Source: Streptomyces sp. 1331.2
GTDB taxonomy: Bacteria > Actinomycetota > Actinomycetes > Streptomycetales > Streptomycetaceae
Reading direction: 5' to 3'
Assembly: GCF_900199205.1 (NCBI RefSeq)
Contig: NZ_OBMJ01000001.1
Span: 5,573,001 to 5,637,000 of the forward strand
DNA length: 64,000 nt
Shown: positions 51,761-60,045 of the stretch, piece after piece
Numbering within the stretch: position 1 is the stretch's first letter
Layout: each line of letters starts with the position of its first letter
Notes under the pieces: model-generated
Database searches by the model: none
Told to the model about the DNA's origin: nothing
The model's input: the letters and a program-made list of their open reading frames with translations, nothing else
Made by a program: the position numbers and the translations under genes

Positions 51761-52759
51761 GTGAGTGAGACGGCCGGGCCAGCACCCGAGGAAACCCCGC
51801 CGTGCGTCGCCGTGCGCGACCTCGTCCGGACCTACCGCAGCGGGCGCGGCGCCGCCGCCACCGAGATCCGGGCCAACGACGGGATCAGCCTCACCGTCCG
51901 ACAGGGCGAGATCTTCGGGCTGCTCGGGCCCAACGGCGCCGGGAAGTCGACCCTGGTCCGCCAGATCACCGGACTGCTGCGCCCCGACGCGGGCTCCGTC
52001 GAACTGCTCGGCCACGACATCGTGCGCCACCCCGACCGGGCCGCCCGACTGCTCGGCTACCTCGGGCAGGAGTCCACCGCCCTCGACGAGCTCACCGTGG
52101 CGCTGGCCGCCGAGACCACCGGGCGGCTGCGCGGCCTCGGCCGGGCACAGGCCCGCAGCGCGGCCGCCGACGTCCTGGACGAACTCGGGCTGACCGCGAT
52201 CGCACAGCGGCCGCTCGCCAAGCTGTCCGGCGGGCAGCGACGGCTCGCTTGCTTCGCGGCCACCCTGGTCGGGGATCGTCAGCTGCTCGTCCTGGACGAG
52301 CCGACCACCGGCATGGACCCCGTCGCCCGGCGGGCGGTGTGGTGCGCCGTCGACCGGCGGCGCACCGAGCGCGGGACGACCGTGCTGCTGGTCACCCACA
52401 ACGTGATCGAGGCGGAGACGGTGCTCGACCGGGTCGCCGTGATCGACGAGGGCCGGGTGATCGCCTGCGACACGCCCGGCGGGCTCAAGGCCCTGGTGGA
52501 CGGGGACGTCCGGCTCGACCTGGTCTGGCGGGACGAGGCGCCGGTCGGCGTGCCCGCCGTCGCAGCCCTGCGCGACCGGGCCGAGTGCACCGGGCGCCGC
52601 TGGACCGTCCGCACCACCCCCGAGCAGGCCCGCGAACTCGTCGCCGCCGTCACCACCGGCCCGGCCTTCGCCGCGCTCGACGACTTCACCCTCGCCACCC
52701 CGAGCCTTGAGGACGTCTACCTCAAGCTGGGCGGCCGCCACGGAGGACTCGCCAAGTGA
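51761..52759 (+). CDS. ABC transporter ATP-binding protein (DrrA-like)
   Basis: A 332-aa cytoplasmic ATPase. Walker A G-P-N-G-A-G-K-S-T (about 62-70), Q-loop G-Q-E-S (about 108), signature L-S-G-G-Q-R-R (about 160), Walker B L-L-V-L-D-E-P-T (about 182) and switch H (T-H-N-V-I-E) are all present. The extra C-terminal region of about 90 residues recalls drug-exporter ATPases of the DrrA type. The GTG at 51761 is close to a TAGAGT -10. The stop overlaps the permease start (GTGA), so the two form one exporter. Substrate unknown. Confidence 0.92.
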   Translation: MSETAGPAPEETPPCVAVRDLVRTYRSGRGAAATEIRANDGISLTVRQGEIFGLLGPNGAGKSTLVRQITGLLRPDAGSVELLGHDIVRHPDRAARLLGYLGQESTALDELTVALAAETTGRLRGLGRAQARSAAADVLDELGLTAIAQRPLAKLSGGQRRLACFAATLVGDRQLLVLDEPTTGMDPVARRAVWCAVDRRRTERGTTVLLVTHNVIEAETVLDRVAVIDEGRVIACDTPGGLKALVDGDVRLDLVWRDEAPVGVPAVAALRDRAECTGRRWTVRTTPEQARELVAAVTTGPAFAALDDFTLATPSLEDVYLKLGGRHGGLAK

Positions 52760-53565
52760 CCCTGCTCTCGGCGCCGCCCCGGACCGAACCGACCACGGCC
52801 GGGCCCGCCCCGCTCGCCCCCGCGGCCCGGCTGCTGCCGGCCCTCGCCGCCGTGTACCGGGCGCAGCTCGCCCGGGCGCGGGTCGCGCGGATCCCGTTGC
52901 TGTTCGTCGCCACCTTCCAGTCCGTCGGCATCCTGGTGATGATGCGGGGCGTCGTGGACGCCGGGCAGTCCACGGCGGCGCGGTCGGTGGTCGCCGGGTC
53001 GAGCGTGCTGGTGGTCGCGTTCGTCGCGCTGAACCTGCTCGCCCAGTACTTCGGGAAGCTGCGGGCCACCGGCGGCCTCGACCACTACGCCACGCTGCCC
53101 GTGCCGCCCGCCTCGGTGGTGCTGGGCGCGGCCGCCGCGTACGCCTCCTTCACCCTGCCCGGGACCGTCCTCACGGCTGCTCTCGGGGCGGTGATGTTCG
53201 GGCTGCCGCTCGGGCAGCTGTGGGTGCTGCTGGCGGTCGTGCCGCTGGCCGGGGCCGCGCTGTCGGGGCTGGGGGCGGCCTGCGGGCTGTTGGCGCCGCG
53301 GCAGGAGATCGCCACGATGCTCGGGCAGCTCGGGATGTCGGCCGCGCTGCTGCTCGGCGTGCTGCCGGTGGACCACCTGCCGCAGCCGGTGCAGTGGCTG
53401 CGGGACCTGCTGCCCTCCACGTACGGGGTGGAGGCCTTCGCGCGGACCTTCGCGCCGGACCCGGACTGGGCGATGGTGTTCGCCGACCTGGGGGTCTGCG
53501 CAGGAGTGGGCGTGGTCTCGCTGACGGTGGCCACCTGGGCGTACCGGCGGGCGGTCGCGCGGTAG
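52756..53565 (+). CDS. ABC-2 type transporter permease
   Basis: A 269-aa membrane protein with six hydrophobic segments, the first at about residues 45-65 (L-L-F-V-A-T-F-Q-S-V-G-I-L). The long extracytoplasmic region before the fourth and the C-terminal pattern L-P-S-T-Y-G-V-E-A-F match ABC-2 permeases of drug exporters. Start GTG overlaps the ATPase stop by 4 nt, making a two-gene unit. Confidence 0.9.
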   Translation: MTLLSAPPRTEPTTAGPAPLAPAARLLPALAAVYRAQLARARVARIPLLFVATFQSVGILVMMRGVVDAGQSTAARSVVAGSSVLVVAFVALNLLAQYFGKLRATGGLDHYATLPVPPASVVLGAAAAYASFTLPGTVLTAALGAVMFGLPLGQLWVLLAVVPLAGAALSGLGAACGLLAPRQEIATMLGQLGMSAALLLGVLPVDHLPQPVQWLRDLLPSTYGVEAFARTFAPDPDWAMVFADLGVCAGVGVVSLTVATWAYRRAVAR

Positions 53566-53663
53566 GGGCCCGGTGGGCGATGAGGCCCGGTGAGCGGCGG
53601 GGGCCGTCCGGGTGGTGGGGGCTGTCCGGGTGGTGGGGTCGTTCCGAGGGCGGTCGTGAAACG

Positions 53664-54431
53664 ATGGGGCCTGTGACCGTACCGAACACACCTCCGGATC
53701 CCGCCCACACCGATGTGCAGGCGGGACCGGACGCCACGCCCGTGTCCGACCCGTATGCGGCTCCGCAGGGGCTGGGGCCCGACGCACCCGTCGCGCCCGT
53801 CGCGTCGGACGGGTCGGAGGGGCAGGGGACCTCACTGGCGCAGCGACTGCTGCCGGAGGTACGGCTCGGGGCGGGCGTGGTCCTCGCCTGCCTGCTGGTC
53901 GGACTGGTGATGGCCGGGCTGTGGGCCTGGCTGGCGCCGAAGGTGCCGCTGGTGGTGGACGGGGACCGGATCCTCTACGTCGACCCCGAGGGCGAGCAGC
54001 GGGCCGGGGCCGACGCGGTGTTCGTGCTCATCGGCCTGGGCGCCGGGATCCTGACCGCGCTCGGCGCCTTCCTGGTGACCCGGCGCCGCGGCGGCGGGAT
54101 CGCCGTCGCCCTGGGGCTGGCCGTCGGCGGGCTGCTCGGGTCGATGGGCGCCTGGCGGATCGGGCGCTGGCTCGGGCCGAGCAACGACCTGATCGGCGAG
54201 GCCCGGCGGGTCGGCAACGGCGGGCACTTCGACGCGAGCATCGACCTGGGGGCGCTGGGCGCGCTGCTGGTGTGGCCGATGGCGGCGATGGTGGTGCTGC
54301 TGGCCGTGTCGGCGGCGTTCGGGAAGCGGGAGGAGGACCCGCCGCCGTACTGGGGCGTGCCGGCGGGGCAGGCTCCGGTGGGGCCGCAGGTCGAGCCGGG
54401 GCCGGGGCCGGAAGGCGGTAGCGGGCACTGA
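53664..54431 (+). CDS. DUF2567-type membrane protein
   Basis: A 255-aa protein. A Pro/Asp-rich cytoplasmic N-terminus of about 65 residues is followed by four transmembrane segments: L-G-A-G-V-V-L-A-C-L-L-V-G-L, A-V-F-V-L-I-G-L-G-A-G-I-L, I-A-V-A-L-G-L-A-V-G-G-L-L and L-V-W-P-M-A-A-M-V-V-L-L. Between the first and second is V-D-G-D-R-I-L-Y-V-D-P-E-G-E. This layout is that of the actinobacterial DUF2567 family, with unknown function. ATG 53664 (or GTG 53673). It runs toward the convergent ybaK gene. Confidence 0.78.
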   Translation: MGPVTVPNTPPDPAHTDVQAGPDATPVSDPYAAPQGLGPDAPVAPVASDGSEGQGTSLAQRLLPEVRLGAGVVLACLLVGLVMAGLWAWLAPKVPLVVDGDRILYVDPEGEQRAGADAVFVLIGLGAGILTALGAFLVTRRRGGGIAVALGLAVGGLLGSMGAWRIGRWLGPSNDLIGEARRVGNGGHFDASIDLGALGALLVWPMAAMVVLLAVSAAFGKREEDPPPYWGVPAGQAPVGPQVEPGPGPEGGSGH

Positions 54432-54452
54432 GCAGGGGCGGGGGCGGGCGGG

Positions 54453-54484
54453 GGCCTTCGGCTTCGCGCAGTTCCGCGCGCGCC
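54453..54484 (+). repeat. Degenerate copy of the dispersed hairpin flank
   Basis: GGCCTTCGGCTTCGCGCAGT (54453-54472) then TCCGCGCGCGCCT matches the 5' half of the elements at 22091 and 46772. The complementary arm is missing, so the hairpin cannot form. Confidence 0.65.
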
Positions 54485-54487
54485 TGA

Positions 54488-54560
54488 GGACTCCGCTGAC
54501 CCCGGGGGGACTCCGCTGACCCCGGGGACTCCGCTGACCCGAGGAACGTGGGGTCAGCGG
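54488..54560. repeat. Three-copy direct repeat with one inverted partner
   Basis: GGACTCCGCTGACCC occurs at 54488, 54508 and 54526. GGGTCAGCGG (54551-54560) can pair with the last (54531-54540; 10 bp, 10-nt loop) or with either earlier copy. The site lies between the convergent DUF2567 and ybaK genes and reaches into the ybaK stop codon, so it probably acts as a terminator. Confidence 0.8.
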
Positions 54561-55048
54561 GCGATGGGGGCGGTGTGGCCCCGGGTGAGGGTGATGAGGT
54601 CGGTGGGGGAGAGTTCGACCTCCAGGCCGCGGCGGCCGGCCGAGACGTAGACGGTGGGGTGGGTCAGGGCGCTCGCATCGATGACGGTACGCAGGGGGCG
54701 GCGCTGGCCCAGGGGCGAGATGCCGCCGCGGACGTAGCCGCTGCTGCGTTCGGCGGCGGCCGGGTCGGCCATGGTGGCGCGCTTGCCGCCGACGGCGGCT
54801 GCCAGGGCCTTGAGGTCGAGCTGTCCGGCGACCGGGACGACGCCGACGGTGAGGGTGCCGTCCACGTCGGCGACCAGGGTCTTGAAGACCCGCTCCGCGG
54901 CCACGCCCAGGGCCTCGGCCGCCTCGCCGCCGTAGGAGGCGGCCGCCGGGTCGTGGTCGTAGGCGTGCACGGTGAAGGCGACGGCGGCGGTCTCCAGGGC
55001 GACGGTGGCGGGCGTGCCCTGGCCGCCCTTCTTGGTCTTCTTGGCCAT
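54554..55048 (-). CDS. ybaK: Cys-tRNA(Pro) deacylase YbaK
   Basis: A 164-aa editing enzyme that clears cysteine from tRNA-Pro. Visible are F-K-T-L-V-A-D-V near residue 55 with the catalytic Lys, and G-Y-V-R-G-G-I-S-P-L-G (about 105) and the Lys/Arg-rich N-terminus M-A-K-K-T-K-K-G-G. Its length matches the family. The ATG at 55048. It lies downstream of the LON-domain gene on the same strand, with an 87-nt spacer of tandem repeats. Confidence 0.9.
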   Translation of the reverse strand: MAKKTKKGGQGTPATVALETAAVAFTVHAYDHDPAAASYGGEAAEALGVAAERVFKTLVADVDGTLTVGVVPVAGQLDLKALAAAVGGKRATMADPAAAERSSGYVRGGISPLGQRRPLRTVIDASALTHPTVYVSAGRRGLEVELSPTDLITLTRGHTAPIAR

Positions 55049-55098
55049 GCGGGGGTCCTCGGGCTCCTGGGGCGGTCCGGGCTGTTTCGGGGCTGTGC

Positions 55099-55140
55099 CG
55101 GGGCTGTTCGATCGGGGCTGTTCGGTCGGGGCTGTTCAGT
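55099..55140. repeat. 14-bp tandem repeat, three copies, over the LON-domain stop codon
   Basis: CGGGGCTGTTCGAT (55099), CGGGGCTGTTCGGT (55113) and CGGGGCTGTTCAGT (55127-55140). Decayed copies extend left to about 55075. The last unit contains the stop codon of the minus-strand gene (55136-55138). Confidence 0.88.
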
Positions 55141-55864
55141 TGGGGCTGAAGGACTGGCGGGTGAGGTCGACGGCCGGCAGCGAGGGGAGCCAGGTGAGCA
55201 CGGCGGTCTCGCGGCGCAGCAGGTCGAGTTCGGTGCGCAGGCGCTGGGCGGTGTCCGGGGCGGCGAGCAACTGCTGCTTGAGCGGGGTCTCGAACACCGA
55301 AGCGGCGGCGACCAGGTAGGAGAGCACCTGCGGGTCGTCGGGCAGCTCCTGGCGGCCGACCGTGCTCGCCTCGCGGGCGCCGGCGAGGCGCTTCTGGTAG
55401 ACCCGGAACGCCCGCTCGACCTCGGCGGCCAGGGCGCCGGAGCCCTCGCCGGGCTGCTCCTCGATCGGCTCGATCTCGCCGGTCAGGTACGGGCCGGAGG
55501 TGTCCACCGAGCGGAGCCGGAACCGGGTGGTGCCGGTGACCAGGAGCTCGTAGCGGCCGTCCGGCTGGTGCTGGACCGACGCGACGTCGGCGATGCAGCC
55601 GATGGGGAAGAGCGCTTCGAGTGGGTCGCCGGTGGCGGTGCCGAGGCCGTCCAGCGGCCCGGCCGGGCCCTCCTCGGGCCGGACCGGGGCGACCTCGCGG
55701 CCGTCCTTGATCGCGAGCACGCCGAAGCGCCGCGGGGCGTCCTCGGACTGTTCGAGCAGATCGGCGACGAGACGGCGGTAGCGCTCCTCGAAGACGTTCA
55801 GGGGCATCACCAGGCCCGGGTAGAGCACGGTGTTCAGCGGGAAGAGCGGCAGCCGTTCTGTCAC
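55136..55864 (-). CDS. LON substrate-binding domain protein
   Basis: A 242-aa protein consisting only of the N-terminal LON domain, with no ATPase or protease part. It begins T-E-R-L-P-L-F-P-L-N-T-V-L-Y-P-G and contains I-F/V-F-E-E-R-Y-R and I-G-C-I-A-D-V, all typical. The C-terminal half is a helical bundle ending L-P-A-V-D-L-T-R-Q-S. Such solitary LON-N proteins may be adaptors. GTG start at 55864. It is probably co-transcribed with ybaK downstream. Confidence 0.88.
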   Translation of the reverse strand: MTERLPLFPLNTVLYPGLVMPLNVFEERYRRLVADLLEQSEDAPRRFGVLAIKDGREVAPVRPEEGPAGPLDGLGTATGDPLEALFPIGCIADVASVQHQPDGRYELLVTGTTRFRLRSVDTSGPYLTGEIEPIEEQPGEGSGALAAEVERAFRVYQKRLAGAREASTVGRQELPDDPQVLSYLVAAASVFETPLKQQLLAAPDTAQRLRTELDLLRRETAVLTWLPSLPAVDLTRQSFSPN

Positions 55865-55945
55865 GGCGGACAGCGTAGTTCCCCGGACGGGGGCCTTGTC
55901 GCGCGGATAACGGGCCGAACGGTCACGACCCGGATCCCGACCGGC

Positions 55946-57526
55946 TCACCCGCGCTGGAGCATGCGGGTGGCGCCGGCGACGACGGTGGAGGCGAGCAGC
56001 CAGCCGATGACCACCAGGGAGGCGGAGATCCACTGGGAGAGGCCGCCCGGGTTCCAGCCGCCCTGGTTGAGGTCCACGATCGGCAGCAGCTGGTTGAGGG
56101 TGTACAGCACCGGGCTCCAGTGCGGGCGCTCGTCGGCCTTGAGCGGGTCCAGCGGGTGGGTGGCGAACCAGAGGCTGCCGAGCATCCAGGCGAGCAGCAG
56201 CCACAGGCCTGCCCGGCCCGGGCGGTAGCCGTAGCCGACGCTGGCGTCCTGGACGGCGCCCCAGATCCGGGCGGGCAGCGGCAGGGTCCGGCGGCGCCGG
56301 CGCTGCTTGGCGTACAGCACCTCGCGGGCGTCGTCGTCGGCGCCGTCGCGGCGCAGGGCGGCGGCCAGCTGCTCGTAGGACTCGGGCTGGAAGTCGACCG
56401 AGGAGCCCTCCAGCCAGGCGATCCGCTCCCGGACGCCGAAGGCCTCGACGGGGCGCAGGTTCTCGTACACGAAGCCGGTGAGGCCCAGGTGCTTGCCCTG
56501 CGGCCAGGCGTCCGGGGTGTCGACCAGGTTGCCGACCCGGGCGCGGGTCAGCGCGACGGTGCCGGTGGGGCGGTACTTGCAGGTGAAGCGCAGTTCGGGG
56601 GTGTGGATGCGGCGCAGCGAGACCTCGTCGTCATCCTCCAGGTGGAACTCGCCGGAGATCAGGCAGGCGCCGTCGAAGCGGCTGTCGGACAGCCGCACCC
56701 GGCCGAAGGCCCGGAAGGGGGTGACGGGGCCGTCCGGCGCGGCGTACTCGCCGTAGCCGGAGCCGTAGTAGCCGCGGGAGCCGGCCCAGCCCTGGTCGGC
56801 GGAGCCGGTCAGGTAGAGGGTGTGGCCGACGGTGACCCGGACGGCGTTGAGGCAGGTGCGGTTGTGCGCCCGGTCGGCGTGCAGCTGGGCGCCGCGCAGC
56901 GAGAGCCGGCCGCCTATCCGGGCGGTGCGTATGCTCAACTCGCCCCGGGTCTCCAGGCGTTCGGCCTCGAAGTCCTGGTTGACGGTGATCCCGTCGGCGG
57001 AGACGGCGCGGCCGTGGCGGTCGCCGCCGACGGCGGTCTGGTTGAGCAGCAGGTCGGTGCCGATCCGGGCGTCGGTGAGCCGCATGCCGTCCGGGACGCG
57101 GCAGCGGGCCAGGTGGAGGTCGCCGGTGGTGGTGAGCCGGGAGGCCTCCAGGCGGGGGATCAGGCAGTTCACGAAGCGCAGCGTGGAGGCCGCCGCCTCG
57201 GAGATCAGGATCTTGTGCTCGAAGCGGCAGTCGTGGAGTTCGACGTAGTCGCCGATGGCGCCGCCGGCCAGGTTGAGCGCGCCGGTGACCAGCACCCCGC
57301 TCATCCGCAGCGAGGCGACCCGCCCGGGGGCGGGCCGGGGGCCGGCCAGCAGCAGCTGGGCCAGCACCTCGGCGCGGACGGTGCGGTCGGGGCCCCAGAC
57401 GGCGCTGCCGAAGGCGTCGTCGGTGTCCTGCTCGCCGCTGCGGCGGTCCAGGATCTCCCCCTGGCGGTAGGCCTCCCAGAGCTCACGCTCGGTATCCGTC
57501 CAGCCCTCCGGAGCACGCTCCGCCAT
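55946..57526 (-). CDS. Beta-helix membrane protein, pentapeptide-like, function unknown
   Basis: A 526-aa protein. Residues about 65-340 consist of repeated short beta strands such as L-N-L-A-G-G-A-I, L-H-L-A-R-C-R-V, L-S-I-R-T-A-R-I-G-G-R-L-S-L-R-G-A-Q-L, which build a right-handed helix resembling pentapeptide-repeat folds. The C-terminal part has two clear transmembrane segments (about 455-475, L-W-L-L-L-A-W-M-L-G, and 495-520, I-S-A-S-L-V-V-I-G-W-L-L-A). A basic patch R-R-R-R-R-T-L precedes them. Homologues in streptomycetes are often called membrane-associated oxidoreductases, but I see no cofactor motif. ATG 57526; divergent from hisD. Confidence 0.7.
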   Translation of the reverse strand: MAERAPEGWTDTERELWEAYRQGEILDRRSGEQDTDDAFGSAVWGPDRTVRAEVLAQLLLAGPRPAPGRVASLRMSGVLVTGALNLAGGAIGDYVELHDCRFEHKILISEAAASTLRFVNCLIPRLEASRLTTTGDLHLARCRVPDGMRLTDARIGTDLLLNQTAVGGDRHGRAVSADGITVNQDFEAERLETRGELSIRTARIGGRLSLRGAQLHADRAHNRTCLNAVRVTVGHTLYLTGSADQGWAGSRGYYGSGYGEYAAPDGPVTPFRAFGRVRLSDSRFDGACLISGEFHLEDDDEVSLRRIHTPELRFTCKYRPTGTVALTRARVGNLVDTPDAWPQGKHLGLTGFVYENLRPVEAFGVRERIAWLEGSSVDFQPESYEQLAAALRRDGADDDAREVLYAKQRRRRRTLPLPARIWGAVQDASVGYGYRPGRAGLWLLLAWMLGSLWFATHPLDPLKADERPHWSPVLYTLNQLLPIVDLNQGGWNPGGLSQWISASLVVIGWLLASTVVAGATRMLQRG

Positions 57527-57603
57527 GGTTTCCCCCGTCCCCCGGTCGTCTCGCCTTTCGTATCACGGACTGAAATGCGGGACCAGCGATTCCGGCCACT
57601 CCT

Positions 57604-57609
57604 TACACT
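57604..57609 (+). promoter_or_regulatory. Candidate -10 for a leaderless his operon transcript
   Basis: TACACT lies 7 nt ahead of the hisD GTG (57617), with no ribosome-binding sequence in between. This suits a leaderless mRNA that begins at the start codon. Confidence 0.45.
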
Positions 57610-57616
57610 GGGTGGC

Positions 57617-58924
57617 GTGATCTCTCGAATCGACCTCCGCGGCTCGCTGGACGACCCGCGTGACCTGCTGCCCCGTGCCGAGTTCGACGTGGCGGCCGCC
57701 CTGGAGAAGGTGCGGCCGATCGCGGAGGACGTACGCCATCGCGGCGTCGAGGCGCTGATCGAGATCACCGAGCGCTTCGACGGCGTCCGCCTGGAGTCCA
57801 CCCGCGTCCCGGCCGAGCAGCTGACCGAGGCCCTGGAGACGCTGGACCCGAAGGTGCGCGCCGCACTGGAGGAGTCGATCCGCCGGGCCCGCGCCGTGCA
57901 CGCGGACCAGCGCCGCACCGGGCACACCACCCAGGTGGTGCCGGGCGGCACGGTCACCCAGCGCTGGGTGCCGGTCGAGCGGGTCGGCCTGTACGTGCCG
58001 GGCGGGCTGGCCGTCTACCCGTCCTCCGTCGTGATGAACGTGGTGCCGGCCCAGGAGGCGGGCGTGCGCGGCATCGCGGTCACCTCGCCGCCGCAGAAGG
58101 AGTTCGGCGGCCGGGTGCACCCGACGATCCTGGCGGCCTGCGCGCTGCTCGGCGTGGACGAGGTCTACTCCGTCGGCGGCGCCCAGGCGGTCGCCATGTT
58201 CGCCCTCGGCACCGAGGAGTGCGCGCCGGTCACCATGGTCACCGGCCCGGGCAACATCTACGTGGCCGCCGCCAAGCGCTACTTCGCCGGGCGGATCGGC
58301 ATCGACTCCGAGGCCGGCCCGACCGAGATCGCCGTCCTCGCCGACGACAGCGCGCTGCCGAGTGACGTCGCCGCCGACCTGATCAGCCAGGCCGAGCACG
58401 GCCCGACCTCCGGCTCGGTGCTGGTCACCGACTCCCCGGCGCTGGCCGACGCCGTCGAGGCCGAGCTGGCCGTGCAGGTCGCCAGGACCAAGCACAGCGA
58501 GCGGGTCGCCGAGGCGCTGGGCGGCAAGCAGTCCGGCATCATCCTGGTCGACGACCTGACCCAGGGCCTCGCCGTGGTCAACGCCTACGCGGCCGAGCAC
58601 CTGGAGATCCAGACCCGCGACCCGCACGCGGTCGCCGCCCGGGTCGTCAACGCGGGCGCGATCTTCATCGGCCGCTGGACCCCGGTCTCGCTGGGCGACT
58701 ACGCGGCCGGCTCCAACCACGTGCTGCCCACCGGCGGCTGCGCCTGCCACTCCTCCGGACTGTCGGTGCAGACCTTCCTGCGCGGCGTCCAGGTGGTCGA
58801 GTACGACCGGGACGCGCTGGCGGACGTCGCCGCGCACGTCGTCAACCTGGCCGACGCGGAGGACCTGCCCGGCCACGGGGACGCCATCAAGGCCCGCTTC
58901 GACTGGACGGTGCCGGGATCGTGA
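57617..58924 (+). CDS. hisD: Histidinol dehydrogenase
   Basis: A 435-aa cytoplasmic zinc enzyme that makes histidine from histidinol, the last two steps of the pathway. V-G-L-Y-V-P-G-G, G-P-G-N, I-D-S-E-A-G-P-T-E-I, Q-A-E-H-G and the C-terminal A-G-S-N-H-V-L-P-T-G-G are visible; the conserved His and Glu of these boxes bind zinc and catalyse hydride transfer. The GTG at 57617 is probably leaderless. The frame is open far upstream, but only because of the opposite-strand genes. Stop overlaps hisC (GTGA). Confidence 0.96.
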   Translation: MISRIDLRGSLDDPRDLLPRAEFDVAAALEKVRPIAEDVRHRGVEALIEITERFDGVRLESTRVPAEQLTEALETLDPKVRAALEESIRRARAVHADQRRTGHTTQVVPGGTVTQRWVPVERVGLYVPGGLAVYPSSVVMNVVPAQEAGVRGIAVTSPPQKEFGGRVHPTILAACALLGVDEVYSVGGAQAVAMFALGTEECAPVTMVTGPGNIYVAAAKRYFAGRIGIDSEAGPTEIAVLADDSALPSDVAADLISQAEHGPTSGSVLVTDSPALADAVEAELAVQVARTKHSERVAEALGGKQSGIILVDDLTQGLAVVNAYAAEHLEIQTRDPHAVAARVVNAGAIFIGRWTPVSLGDYAAGSNHVLPTGGCACHSSGLSVQTFLRGVQVVEYDRDALADVAAHVVNLADAEDLPGHGDAIKARFDWTVPGS

Positions 58925-60039
58925 CTCAGCCGACTCGTACGACCCGTATCGACGACCTTCCGATCCGGGACGAGCTGCGCGGCCAGTCCCCGTACGGCGC
59001 GCCGCAGTTGGACGTCCCCGTCCAGCTGAACACCAACGAGAACCCGTACCCGCTGCCCGAGGAGCTGGTGGCCCGGATCGCCGAGCGCGTCGCCGAGGCC
59101 GCCCGGAACCTCAACCGCTACCCCGACCGGGACGCGGTCGAGCTGCGCACCGGGCTCGCGGCGTACCTCACCCGCACCACCGGCTTCCCGGTCGTCCGCG
59201 AGCAGGTGTGGGCCGCCAACGGCTCCAACGAGGTGCTCCAGCAGCTCCTCCAGACCTTCGGCGGCCCCGGCCGCAGCGCGCTCGGCTTCGAGCCCTCGTA
59301 CTCGATGCACGCGCTGATCTCCCGCGGCACCGGCACCGCCTGGATCTCCGGCCCGCGCAACGACGACTTCACCATCGACGTCGACGCCGCGCTCGCCGCC
59401 ATCGCCGAGCACAAGCCCAACGTGGTGTTCATCTGCTCGCCGAACAACCCGACCGGGACGGCGGTCGCGGCCGACACCGTGCTGCGGCTGTACGAGGCCG
59501 CCCAGGCCGCCCGGCCCAGCCTGGTCGTGGTGGACGAGGCGTACGTCGAGTTCTCGCACCGCGCCTCGCTGCTGCCGCTGATCGAGGGCCGCCCCAACCT
59601 GGTGGTCAGCCGCACCATGTCCAAGGCCTTCGGCGCCGCCGGGCTGCGCCTGGGCTACCTGGCCGCCGACCGGGCCGTGGTGGACGCCGTCCAGCTGGTG
59701 CGCCTGCCGTACCACCTGTCCGCCGTCACCCAGGCCACCGCGCTGGCCTGCCTGGAGCACACCGACACCCTCCTCGGGTACGTCGGCCGGCTCAAGGAGG
59801 AGCGCGACCGGCTGGTCGAGGCGCTGCGCGGACTCGGCCTGGAGGTCACCGACTCGGACGCCAACTTCGTCCAGTTCGGCCGCTTCGCCGACACCCACGC
59901 CGTCTGGCAGGCCATCCTCGACCAGGGCGTCCTGGTCCGGGACAACGGCGTGCCCGGGTGGCTGCGCGTCACCGCCGGCACCCCCGCCGAGAACGACGCC
60001 TTCCTGGACGCCGTCCGTACAGTGATCAAGGAGCTCTAA
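58921..60039 (+). CDS. hisC: Histidinol-phosphate aminotransferase
   Basis: A 372-aa PLP aminotransferase (fold type I) that converts imidazole-acetol phosphate to histidinol phosphate. L-N-T-N-E-N-P-Y, S-P-N-N-P-T-G-T (about 172), D-E-A-Y-V-E-F (about 197) and the PLP lysine in R-T-M-S-K-A-F-G-A-A-G-L-R (about 228) are all present. The GTG start overlaps the hisD stop. hisB starts 6 nt after its stop. Confidence 0.95.
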   Translation: MTQPTRTTRIDDLPIRDELRGQSPYGAPQLDVPVQLNTNENPYPLPEELVARIAERVAEAARNLNRYPDRDAVELRTGLAAYLTRTTGFPVVREQVWAANGSNEVLQQLLQTFGGPGRSALGFEPSYSMHALISRGTGTAWISGPRNDDFTIDVDAALAAIAEHKPNVVFICSPNNPTGTAVAADTVLRLYEAAQAARPSLVVVDEAYVEFSHRASLLPLIEGRPNLVVSRTMSKAFGAAGLRLGYLAADRAVVDAVQLVRLPYHLSAVTQATALACLEHTDTLLGYVGRLKEERDRLVEALRGLGLEVTDSDANFVQFGRFADTHAVWQAILDQGVLVRDNGVPGWLRVTAGTPAENDAFLDAVRTVIKEL

Positions 60040-60045
60040 CCCCCC

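Noticed and set aside
54548..58924. Very long forward open frame (about 1458 codons) ending with hisD
   Set aside because: The part before 57617 is the complement of ybaK, the LON-domain gene and the beta-helix gene. High GC removes stop codons there. Only the hisD part has family motifs.
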